Shown: in pieces, positions 1 through 6,847 of the stretch
Layout: each line of letters starts with the position of its first letter
How positions within the stretch are numbered: position 1 is the stretch's first letter
Assembly (NCBI GenBank): GCA_003650865.1
Contig: QMSN01000021.1
Coordinates: forward strand, 1-10,911
Source of the DNA: Thermoprotei archaeon
GTDB lineage: Archaea > Thermoproteota > Methanomethylicia > Nezhaarchaeales > WYZ-LMO8
Length of the DNA: 10,911 nt
Direction of reading: 5' to 3'
The notes under the pieces: model-generated
What the model was told of the DNA's origin: nothing
What the model saw: only the letters and a program-made list of their open reading frames with translations
The model's database searches: none
Program-made: the position numbers and the translations under genes

Positions 1-471
1 TCTGTGTTGTCGCTAAAAGTGAAGTCTTGGCTTTGCAAGGCCATATTCTTCATACTGGATAACTTAGTAGCTAGTGGTGGAGGCTCTCCAGCGACTTTCG
101 AGATAATGGCTTCTTTCATGGACAATTATCATAGACACAAGGCTAAGGTTAAGAGGAGCTTAACTCTTTACTCGCTGCTTGGATATGCTACACCCATAAT
201 TTTGACGGTATGTTTGTCATTGACCTCGTCATTTATGGTCGTCGACGAGTCCATGCAGTTCGCGACAGCACAGCAGCCAATGAGTAATGTCATCACTACA
301 AACGTCCAAACGCTAGAGAGCGCATTAGTGCACAGTAAAGTTATGGTTCTGGTCTCATCAATAGCTATAGGCTTAATACTAGGTAAAGCAGTTGATGGCT
401 CTATTCTAAGCTTTCGTCACTTACTTATTTGTAGTATAGTTGCATTAATAACTCTCAACCTACTCATATAA
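1..471 (+). CDS. Archaeal pilus/archaellum-type membrane platform protein (T2SSF, FlaJ/TadC-like), C-terminal fragment
   Basis: This is the 3' end of a gene that enters from the left edge; the frame is open from base 1, so the GTG at 4 is probably internal. The 156 visible codons show a cytoplasmic segment with a glycine-rich turn and a basic helix (about residues 24-52), then three hydrophobic segments (about 55-80, 112-128 and 138-155). Between the last two lies a GKAVDGSIL-type loop, which resembles the C-terminal part of archaeal T2SSF proteins. Those proteins form the inner-membrane platform on which a partner ATPase assembles type IV-like pili or archaella. The ATPase and pilin genes would be expected to the left, outside the window. 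The stop lies 33 bases before the ligase gene on the same strand. The assignment rests on hydropathy pattern and short motif resemblance, so the exact subfamily (archaellum, adhesive pilus or other) is open. Confidence 0.7.
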   Translation, partial: SVLSLKVKSWLCKAIFFILDNLVASGGGSPATFEIMASFMDNYHRHKAKVKRSLTLYSLLGYATPIILTVCLSLTSSFMVVDESMQFATAQQPMSNVITTNVQTLESALVHSKVMVLVSSIAIGLILGKAVDGSILSFRHLLICSIVALITLNLLI

Positions 472-504
472 ATTTAGGAGTTTTCTCTCGGGGGGCTATG
501 CTAT
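465..504 (+). promoter_or_regulatory. Possible ligase promoter element and G-run ribosome binding site
   Basis: An A/T-rich stretch, ATATAAATTTA at 467-477, lies about 30-38 bases before the ligase ATG and overlaps the stop of the preceding gene; it resembles an archaeal TATA box. Six consecutive G residues at 490-495 end nine bases before the ATG and can pair with the CCUCC anti-Shine-Dalgarno through one G-U wobble. The ribosome binding site is the firmer call. The TATA call is weak because the two genes could simply be co-transcribed. Confidence 0.35.
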
Positions 505-2289
505 ATGGATTACTCAGTGCTAGTTGACGTCTATGAAAGAATAGAGTCGACTACCAAGAGGTTAGAGATGACTGAGCTCTTAATAGGCCTGCTTAAAAAG
601 ACCCCTCCCCAAATAATAGACAAGGTCATATACCTCACACAGGGGAGGCTTTACCCGGAGTATGTGGGGATAGAGCTGGGTATAGCTGAAAAACTCGCTA
701 TAAGAGCAATAGCCATGGCGAGCGGCTCTTCGATGGACGCTGTTGAGAATGAACTTAAAAAGATAGGCGATATAGGTTTAGCCGCAGAGTCTATACTTGC
801 AAAGAGAAAGGTTAAGAGCATACTGGACTTTTTTGGTGCAGCTGGTGGAGGCAAAAAGCTAACAGTCGAGGAGGTTTACAGCACTCTAGACAGGATAGCG
901 AGGACTACGGGTGAAGGCTCACAAGACACCAAGATAACACTACTAGCTGGGCTCTTAAGCCATGCTTCACCTAAAGAAGCCAAGTACATACTGAGAACCG
1001 TTACTGGAAGGCTTAGGCTAGGAGTTGCAGACATGACGATACTGGACGCCTTAGCTATAGCCTTCTGCGGCGGTAAAGATGCAAGGCCTCTTGTTGAGAG
1101 AGCTTACAACTTATCAAGTGACCTCGGCATAGTAGCTAAAGTTGTCGTTGAAGAGGGGATAGAAGGGCTGAAGAACTTTAAGGTGACGGTGGGCAGGCCT
1201 ATAAGGCCTATGTTGGCCGAGAGGTTGACGAGTGCTCAAGAGATACTAGCTAAACTTGGCGGGAAGTGTGTTGCGGAGTACAAGTACGATGGTGAGAGAA
1301 TTCAAGCTCACAAGTCAGGGTCCAACGTAATGCTCTTCTCCAGAAGACTGGAGAACATAACGCATCATTATCCTGACGCCTGCGACATTATAAGAAATAA
1401 CATAAAGGCCGAGGAGGCAATAGTTGAAGCGGAATGTGTAGCTATAGATCCAGACACTGGGGAGATGAGGCCCTTCCAGGAGCTTATGCATAGGCGTAGA
1501 AAGTACGGTATTGAGCAAGCTATGAAGGAGTACCCAGTTTCATTGTTCTTCTTCGACTGCCTTTACGTCGACGGTGTAGACCTAACAGTGGAGCCATACC
1601 CCAAACGGAGAGAAGTGCTCTCTAAAATCCTCATAGAGGGCGATAGAGCAACTATGGCGAAGTACAAGCTCGTGGACGATGTCGAAGAGCTGGAGCAATT
1701 CTTTGAGGAGGCGGTAAGCGATGGATGTGAAGGGCTGGTGTGCAAATCGTTGACACAAGACTCGATATACCAAGCTGGAGCTCGTGGATGGCTCTGGATA
1801 AAGTTCAAGAGATCCTATCAATCAAAGCTGGTGGAGCCCATAGACGTCACGGTCGTGGGGGCCTTTTGGGGTAAAGGAAAAAGAGCTGGTAAATACGGAG
1901 AATTGTTGTGCGCCGTCTACGACCCAGACTCTGACATGTTTAGGACTGTGTGTAAAGTGGGCAGTGGCTTTACCGATGAAGATTTGGAGAAGATCCCAGA
2001 GACGCTTAAGCCCTACGTAATGGACCATAAACACCCAAGGGTTGATTCGAGAATGAAGGCAGATGTATGGTTCTCTCCTGAGGTAGTAATAGAGATAATA
2101 GGAGATGAGATAACACTAAGCCCACTTCACACAGCAGGTCTAGGAGCTATAAAGAAGGATGCAGGTCTAGCCATAAGGTTCCCACGCTTTACAGGTCGTT
2201 GGAGGTTCGATAAGAAACCTGAGGATAGCACTACGGTAAAAGAACTCCTAGAGATGTACAAGTTACAGTTAAAGAAAATTGAGGCTTAG
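505..2289 (+). CDS. lig: ATP-dependent DNA ligase
   Basis: Joins 3'-OH and 5'-phosphate ends in duplex DNA during Okazaki fragment maturation and repair, via an enzyme-AMP intermediate. The length of 594 residues is usual for archaeal replicative ligases. Three domains are visible: an N-terminal helical DNA-binding domain (about 1-215), the adenylation domain (about 225-435) and an OB-fold (about 440-594). Motif I is KYDGER at 260-265, with Lys260 as the adenylated lysine. Motif III is around SRRLENITHHYPD (279-291), motif IIIa near FFFDCLYVDG (348-357), motif IV CEGLVCK (408-414) and motif V WIKFKRSYQ (431-439). The C-terminal RxDK motif reads RFDK at 567-570. All catalytic elements are present, so it should be active. 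The ATG at 505 is supported by the G-run at 490-495. Its TAG stop interlocks with the TAA stop of the convergent gene. Cofactor use beyond ATP (some archaeal ligases also accept ADP or other nucleotides) cannot be read here. Confidence 0.96.
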   Translation: MDYSVLVDVYERIESTTKRLEMTELLIGLLKKTPPQIIDKVIYLTQGRLYPEYVGIELGIAEKLAIRAIAMASGSSMDAVENELKKIGDIGLAAESILAKRKVKSILDFFGAAGGGKKLTVEEVYSTLDRIARTTGEGSQDTKITLLAGLLSHASPKEAKYILRTVTGRLRLGVADMTILDALAIAFCGGKDARPLVERAYNLSSDLGIVAKVVVEEGIEGLKNFKVTVGRPIRPMLAERLTSAQEILAKLGGKCVAEYKYDGERIQAHKSGSNVMLFSRRLENITHHYPDACDIIRNNIKAEEAIVEAECVAIDPDTGEMRPFQELMHRRRKYGIEQAMKEYPVSLFFFDCLYVDGVDLTVEPYPKRREVLSKILIEGDRATMAKYKLVDDVEELEQFFEEAVSDGCEGLVCKSLTQDSIYQAGARGWLWIKFKRSYQSKLVEPIDVTVVGAFWGKGKRAGKYGELLCAVYDPDSDMFRTVCKVGSGFTDEDLEKIPETLKPYVMDHKHPRVDSRMKADVWFSPEVVIEIIGDEITLSPLHTAGLGAIKKDAGLAIRFPRFTGRWRFDKKPEDSTTVKELLEMYKLQLKKIEA

Positions 2290-2873
2290 AAACTCCTTAA
2301 GGCCATTTTCTCTAGCATTCTCTCAAAGGTCCATCTAGCAGCATTCTTTAGCTCTCTTCTCCTTCTATCGTCACTGACGTTCTTAACGAAGATTTCGGTG
2401 AGGATATCACCCTTAGTCTTTACTTCGTAGTCTAAGGCATCCTCCTCTCTCAGCTCTCCTCTCTCTACAGCTTCTCTATCCTTTCTCCTCATCTCCTCAA
2501 GCACTTTTTCTATGAAGAACTGCCTAAAAGGCGGTATGTTTATGTTGTACTCTATTTCTGGTGAAGGCACTATTCTAACGTATTTCTCAGCTATGTACAT
2601 TTTACCTAGCAGTTTGCCTCCAGTACGAGGAGAAGAAGTTATGAGGGTCTCGGTCTCCAGACCTCTAATAGGCATGGGCTGAGGTGCCTGAGCTACTTCT
2701 CTAGGCGCTTCAATAGTTGAAGCTGGCTTAAAGGATACCTTAGCTAGGGCATCGTCGACGAGCTTTATTAAGGCCTTTAAATTCTCCACTTCAGCACTTA
2801 GAGCTGCTACTTTATCCTCAAGGTACTTCTTTAACTCAGCAAGGCTCTTCGCAGCATCCTCCAACTCCATCAC
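2286..2873 (-). CDS. Uncharacterised archaeal coiled-coil protein
   Basis: I do not recognise a named family. The 195-residue product is soluble, with no signal peptide or membrane segment. Residues 3-46 are a heptad-like helix rich in Leu, Ala, Glu and Lys, probably a coiled coil. Residues about 50-85 are a Pro/Ala/Thr-rich flexible linker. Residues about 88-190 form a charged, probably folded domain: it begins LLGKMYIAEKYVRIVP, continues through a PPFRQFFIEKVLEEMRRKD segment, and ends in a basic helix with RRRELKNAARWTFERM. This layout suggests an oligomerising adaptor, possibly binding nucleic acid or protein, but that is inference. The start is GTG (2873) or the adjacent ATG (2870), with no well-placed Shine-Dalgarno. 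It follows the nitroreductase by 29 bases and is probably co-transcribed with it. It ends tail-to-tail with the ligase, sharing four bases. Confidence 0.8.
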   Translation of the reverse strand: MMELEDAAKSLAELKKYLEDKVAALSAEVENLKALIKLVDDALAKVSFKPASTIEAPREVAQAPQPMPIRGLETETLITSSPRTGGKLLGKMYIAEKYVRIVPSPEIEYNINIPPFRQFFIEKVLEEMRRKDREAVERGELREEDALDYEVKTKGDILTEIFVKNVSDDRRRRELKNAARWTFERMLEKMALRSF

Positions 2874-2902
2874 TTCTCTTATTAGGAAGCCCCCTCAAAT
2901 CT

Positions 2903-3451
2903 TTACTTCTCGCTTCCAACCCAAGGATTGCCGAAGGCGTTGTAGTGAACTATTTCGTGCAGCCTCTTTCTTGGTGGAGCTGTAGGTTGCTCACCAGGTT
3001 TACCTATAGTGATAAGCGCTAGCGGCCTTACATGGCTTGGAAGCTTTAATATCCCTCGTACTTCATTTTCAAAGAAGGCGCCGACCCAGCAAGTTCCCAG
3101 CCCCATGCTGCAAGCTGCTAGCAACAAGTTCTGCGTGGCGGCAGCGCAATCCTGAATGGCGTAGAGCCTCTTCCCCCTCTCTCCATAAATCATGCCTGTA
3201 CGCTCTAAGTCAGCGCACACAGCAACTATTGTAGAGGCCTCGACCATCCACATTTGATTTAGAGATGCTCTAGCTAACTGCTTCATGACGTCCTTGTTGT
3301 CAACTATCACAAACTCCCAAGGCTGTAGATTGCCAGCTGAAGGAGCCCATGTAGCTGCTTCTAGCAGGGTTTGTAGCTGCTGGCTGCTTAAGTCAGCTGG
3401 CACGTAGGACCTCACAGAACGTCTACTCTTTATAGCTTCTAAGACTTCCAA
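2903..3451 (-). CDS. Nitroreductase-family FMN-dependent oxidoreductase
   Basis: A 182-residue flavoprotein of the nitroreductase fold, a family that uses NAD(P)H to reduce nitro compounds, quinones or other small substrates as a cytoplasmic homodimer. The FMN-binding signature is clear: RRSVRSY at 10-16, APSAGNLQPWEF at 37-48, a central helix from IQDCAAATQNLL (99-110) into GLGTCWVGAF (117-126), and ITIGKPGE (147-154) followed by the basic RKRLHEIVHYN (161-171). The length is normal for single-domain archaeal members. The start is TTG at 3451, supported by a strong GGGGGAGG Shine-Dalgarno at 3456-3463. The real substrate cannot be inferred, as the family is functionally broad and many archaeal members are unassigned. 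It is divergent from the HerA-like gene, with 64 bases between starts, and is followed by the coiled-coil gene. Confidence 0.9.
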   Translation of the reverse strand: MEVLEAIKSRRSVRSYVPADLSSQQLQTLLEAATWAPSAGNLQPWEFVIVDNKDVMKQLARASLNQMWMVEASTIVAVCADLERTGMIYGERGKRLYAIQDCAAATQNLLLAACSMGLGTCWVGAFFENEVRGILKLPSHVRPLALITIGKPGEQPTAPPRKRLHEIVHYNAFGNPWVGSEK

Positions 3452-3515
3452 GAATCCTCCCCCTTCTTTTTGTAATTACTATGCTTATTAAAACTTAATC
3501 TGAGGGTATTGTGAG
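3452..3515. promoter_or_regulatory. Divergent intergenic promoter region (nitroreductase / HerA-like operon)
   Basis: These 64 bases separate two outward-facing starts and must carry both promoters. The A/T-rich core TTATTAAAACTTAA (3485-3498) can be read as a TATA box on the plus strand and as GTTTTAATAAG on the minus strand. On the minus strand it lies about 35-40 bases from the nitroreductase TTG, which allows a short leader containing the GGGGGAGG at 3456-3463. On the plus strand GAGGGT at 3502-3507 sits eight bases before the ATG at 3516. The existence of promoters here is nearly forced by the gene layout; the exact boxes are tentative. Confidence 0.45.
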
Positions 3516-4967
3516 ATGCTAATACCGATAGGCTTCTTAAATGCAAGTAGCTCCACATGGATATTCCCCATCCTTTTACTTTCCATTTTGACCTTTGGCA
3601 TCGTTTTGGTTTTGAGGAACCGGGGTGGAATGGGTAAGATACTCCTCGGAAGAAGGATCATGATACCTTACTACTTAGATTTAAGCAATGCCAAACACGT
3701 TGTGATATTTGGAATTACAGGGTCTGGTAAGACCAACACAGCTAGGGTCATCGCCAAGTCTTTTAAAGGCTCTAAACTAATAATAGATTGGAACGGTGAA
3801 TACTTGATCGGCAGAGTGGCTAGGGCTTCTGATATCACAATAGCTAACCTTTCTATGCTGGAGTTTTGTGAAGCTCTTGCTACAGCTCTTCAGCTATCGC
3901 AACCTCAATACTCCATGCTACTCGAGGTTGCTAAAACCTCTAAGAGCTTAAAGGAGATCATAGAAAAGCTCAGGAGATATCCCGTAGAGAGCGATAGTAG
4001 AAGGGAGATAAGGAACGCCTTGTTGAGGAGGTTGGAGCCTCTCTCATATTTAGACCTCTTTAGTGGAAGTCGTGGATTAGAGGACTTCGATACTCTAGAC
4101 CTCTCAGGTCTGACCTACGATGCGAAGAGATTAGTTACAAACGTAGTGCTCAGATTAATGTACGAAAAACCCGTGAAGGACCTCATAGTACTAGAAGAAG
4201 CACAAAACCTGTTAACCCCCCGAAGGCTTGATCAACCTCCCTCAAGCTGTGAGCTCATACTAGATGAGATAAGGAAGTACGGTGTCAGAGTCGTAGTTAT
4301 AGCTCAAATACCTTCGCTAGTGGCTACAACGTATAGGAATGCTGAGTACATCTTAATACACAGGTTAAGCTTAACGATCGATGAAGCTCGCAATTTAGGT
4401 TTAAGTGAGAAGGAAAGAGAGAAGATCTCGAGGTTACCTAATGGTGCATGCTTGGTCATACATAGAGGTAAAAAGGCTTACGTAAGGGTGCTTAAGGATA
4501 AGGGGGATATTCAGCTTAAGGTTGTGCATCGCACTAGTTATGTGAAGCCATATGTTGTAGATAAAGAGGGGAACTTTGGCAACGAGGTAGGGGCTTGGCG
4601 TGATGGTGGCAGCGTCGTAGCATGCCTACTCGAGGACGTCAGAGACCTTGTGAAGTGGCGAAGAGAAATAGACTTCAAGCTTAAATCTATGGGTGTAGAG
4701 CTGCAGGAGGTAAAGCAATTAGTAAAGGGTGTTGTGGATAGAATCGGAAAAATTCAGGAGTCAAGTTCATCACTCAACGCAATCAGCGAGGAAGTGTCAA
4801 AGTTACAAGCGGAGGTCTCAAGCTTGAGTTCTGGATTTAAGCTAAAGATGGAGGGTATCGAGTTTACGGTAAATTATTTGAAGGAAATGATGTTAGAGCT
4901 TCAGGAGCTCATGGAAAAGCAGCAATTAAAGGAGAGTACTGTACCTTGCAGTTTGAAGAAGCAGTGA
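3516..4967 (+). CDS. Membrane-anchored HerA/FtsK-superfamily ATPase (DUF87-like) with C-terminal coiled coil
   Basis: A 483-residue P-loop ATPase of the HerA/FtsK type, a family of hexameric motors that pump or translocate DNA. A single hydrophobic segment at about 15-33, followed by RNR, suggests an N-terminal anchor with the ATPase in the cytoplasm; the usual HerA HAS-barrel is missing. The ATPase core has Walker A GITGSGKT (66-73), the DWNGEY element (91-96, matching DxxGEY in HerA proteins), Walker B LIVLEEAQNLL (223-233) and a sensor-like strand RKYGVRVVVIAQIPS (253-267). The LPNGACLVIHRGKK segment (308-320) matches the end of the HerA core. Residues about 375-475 are predicted coiled coil. 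The Walker B pair is EE followed by AQ rather than the common DEAH or EEAH. The gene overlaps the downstream XPD-like helicase, implying co-translation. The substrate is unknown; DNA translocation is inferred from the family, and a substrate other than DNA is possible. Confidence 0.85.
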   Translation: MLIPIGFLNASSSTWIFPILLLSILTFGIVLVLRNRGGMGKILLGRRIMIPYYLDLSNAKHVVIFGITGSGKTNTARVIAKSFKGSKLIIDWNGEYLIGRVARASDITIANLSMLEFCEALATALQLSQPQYSMLLEVAKTSKSLKEIIEKLRRYPVESDSRREIRNALLRRLEPLSYLDLFSGSRGLEDFDTLDLSGLTYDAKRLVTNVVLRLMYEKPVKDLIVLEEAQNLLTPRRLDQPPSSCELILDEIRKYGVRVVVIAQIPSLVATTYRNAEYILIHRLSLTIDEARNLGLSEKEREKISRLPNGACLVIHRGKKAYVRVLKDKGDIQLKVVHRTSYVKPYVVDKEGNFGNEVGAWRDGGSVVACLLEDVRDLVKWRREIDFKLKSMGVELQEVKQLVKGVVDRIGKIQESSSSLNAISEEVSKLQAEVSSLSSGFKLKMEGIEFTVNYLKEMMLELQELMEKQQLKESTVPCSLKKQ

Positions 4968-6847
4968 TGTTCTTTCCTTACTCCACTTGGAGGAAAGGTC
5001 AAAAGAAGATAGCACAGGAAGTTTGTCTAGCAGTAATCAACAGCAAATGTTTGGTGATGGAAGCTCCCTGCGGGTTAGGCAAGACTTTAGCTGTCCTCGT
5101 AGGTTTAACCCCTCTAGTTTCTGAGGGTTTTAGGGTTATTTGGTTAGCGAGGACTCATAACGAGAGCGACAAGGTTATTGAAGAAGCCAAGCTGCTGAAT
5201 CTACAGTCTCAAGATCTACTAAGGGGCTTATCGCTTCGCGGTAAAACCTCCAGTTGTCCGTTACTGCATGGATGTGACGAAGATACAGCATACTTAGCAT
5301 GTAGGACTTTGCGAAGTGAACTTCTATGCCCCTTCTTAGATCAAGAAAACTTAGATCGTTGCTTACAACATATAGAGGAGAACCTCCCTTTAATTTCTTC
5401 ACAAGAAGTGGTGGAGGAAGCCTTCAAGTTTAAGGCTTGTCCTCATGAAGTTATGAGGAAACTAGCGATTAAAAGATCGATTGTATCCATGACCTACCCC
5501 TACCTCTTTAATCCTCACATCAGGAAGGCTTACTTTAACTCCTTGAGAATTAGACCTGAACACCTCGTGGTGGTCATAGATGAAGCTCACAATCTCCTCA
5601 ACATCCTGCAAGAGCTCAACTCCAAAAAAGTAAGTCTAAAAACTCTATGCAGAGCTCTTGAAGAGCTTAGCATTAGGGGGTACGAGAAGTTGGCATCTTC
5701 ACTTGAAAACTTGGTCTCAGAGTTAGACTCTATGGCTTCTACTGGAGATCTCGACTTTGGGGTAGAGCTTTCCTTTAGTAGCTTAGAGCAATTATTGGGG
5801 CTTTCATCTAGCATGAGCTTTACAGAGTACCTTGAAGAGTTGGAGTTAGCTGTGAAGGAGATGTTAGCTATAAGGGCTGTGAAGGGATTAAATTTGAGGT
5901 GCCATGCAGCTTCTTTATACAACTTCTTAAGACATCTCTTGAGTTTACGTGAAAACTCGATAATATGGCTTCATAACGAGCATCACCATGCATCTCCCTG
6001 TATTGAGGTGAGGTCAGTGACCGCGATTAACGCTCTAAGCTTTCTCTCACCATTTCGTAGCGTAATATGTATGTCGGGGACGTTAGCCCCTCTTAAAAAA
6101 TACGTATCACTGATAGGCCTTCAAAGCGTTAGAGAACGCGTTAAGCTCATGAGGTATCTTAGACCTAAAGTGGGTAGAGCAATCATAATAATTGATAACT
6201 CCCTCTCAACGTCTCTAAGAGAGAGACATAAACTCCTCTACGTGAAGATAAACTACAAGATCAAGCTCATAAGGGAGAATACACATCAAGGCCTAGGGGT
6301 TTTCGTAGCTTCTCATCGTGTGCTTCAGGGGATGGTAGAAGCAGGTCTTGAAGAAGTGGTTCCCGGTCCACTCGTCATAGACCAGGCATCAGAGGGCATT
6401 AGCAACCCTCTTGAGCGCTTCAAGAAGTACTTGTCTATGAATAGCTATGCCACATTTGTATCCGTTATAGGTGGCAGGTTCTCTGAGGGTGTCGATATCT
6501 CAAGCAAGCTTATGCCCATAGCGGTGCTAGTGGGGGTCCCTATGCCAGAACCCACCGTCTTCGCAGAGAAGGCAAAATCAATGTATTTGAAGATGGGCTT
6601 TGAGAAACCTGATGAACTGCTGTACAAGGAGCCAGCTATGAGAAAGGTTTCTCAAACCATAGGTAGGCTCATAAGGTCTCCTCAAGACAAAGCCCTTGTG
6701 GTCCTAATGGATAGGAGGTATGGGAGGGGCTTAGTGAACTACTTACCTCAATGGTTAAACTATAGGCTGATCTACACTGACAACCCTCTCTCCATCATTC
6801 GAGAGTTTAGCTCTGCCACGGAGTTTAACGTAGGCGGCCAGCACTGA
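4946..6847 (+). CDS. XPD/Rad3-family iron-sulfur DNA helicase
   Basis: A superfamily 2 helicase of the XPD/Rad3/DinG group; relatives unwind DNA 5' to 3' in repair and related processes. Numbering from the TTG at 4946: motif I EAPCGLGKT (39-47), Ia RVIWLARTH (63-71), motif II DEAH (212-215), motif III MSGTLAP (376-382), motif V GGRFSEGVDI (509-518), motif VI QTIGRLIRS (570-578). Between Ia and II lie the cysteines expected for a 4Fe-4S cluster: Cys104, Cys119, Cys128 and Cys165. The last is in ACPHEVMRK, before the Arch-domain junction TYPYLFNP. Cys110 and Cys139 are extra. The length (633) fits archaeal XPD. The start is uncertain: TTG 4946 has an AAAGGAG sequence at 4928-4934, while GTG 4964 and ATG 4967 overlap the upstream TGA (GTGATG), typical of coupled translation. 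The last 93 bases overlap the convergent transglutaminase-like gene. Whether this is the cell's main XPD or a paralogue is unknown. Confidence 0.92.
   Translation: MQFEEAVMFFPYSTWRKGQKKIAQEVCLAVINSKCLVMEAPCGLGKTLAVLVGLTPLVSEGFRVIWLARTHNESDKVIEEAKLLNLQSQDLLRGLSLRGKTSSCPLLHGCDEDTAYLACRTLRSELLCPFLDQENLDRCLQHIEENLPLISSQEVVEEAFKFKACPHEVMRKLAIKRSIVSMTYPYLFNPHIRKAYFNSLRIRPEHLVVVIDEAHNLLNILQELNSKKVSLKTLCRALEELSIRGYEKLASSLENLVSELDSMASTGDLDFGVELSFSSLEQLLGLSSSMSFTEYLEELELAVKEMLAIRAVKGLNLRCHAASLYNFLRHLLSLRENSIIWLHNEHHHASPCIEVRSVTAINALSFLSPFRSVICMSGTLAPLKKYVSLIGLQSVRERVKLMRYLRPKVGRAIIIIDNSLSTSLRERHKLLYVKINYKIKLIRENTHQGLGVFVASHRVLQGMVEAGLEEVVPGPLVIDQASEGISNPLERFKKYLSMNSYATFVSVIGGRFSEGVDISSKLMPIAVLVGVPMPEPTVFAEKAKSMYLKMGFEKPDELLYKEPAMRKVSQTIGRLIRSPQDKALVVLMDRRYGRGLVNYLPQWLNYRLIYTDNPLSIIREFSSATEFNVGGQH

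Noticed and set aside
4..6. GTG as the start of the first membrane protein.
   Set aside because: The frame is open to base 1 and the visible part matches only the C-terminal half of T2SSF proteins, so the gene starts outside the window.
498..527. A short ATG-started frame of nine codons overlapping the ligase start, in a different frame.
   Set aside because: It starts only two bases after the G-run, too close for good initiation, and shows no coding character. The ATG at 505 has proper spacing and leads into a clear ligase.
1315..2034. Minus-strand open frames of 67-81 codons inside the ligase gene.
   Set aside because: They are antisense to conserved ligase motifs, overlap each other in different frames and show no family resemblance.
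5175..5922. Minus-strand open frames of 75 and 111 codons inside the XPD-like gene.
   Set aside because: They are antisense to the iron-sulfur and Arch regions, with shadow-type Ser-rich composition and no start signals.
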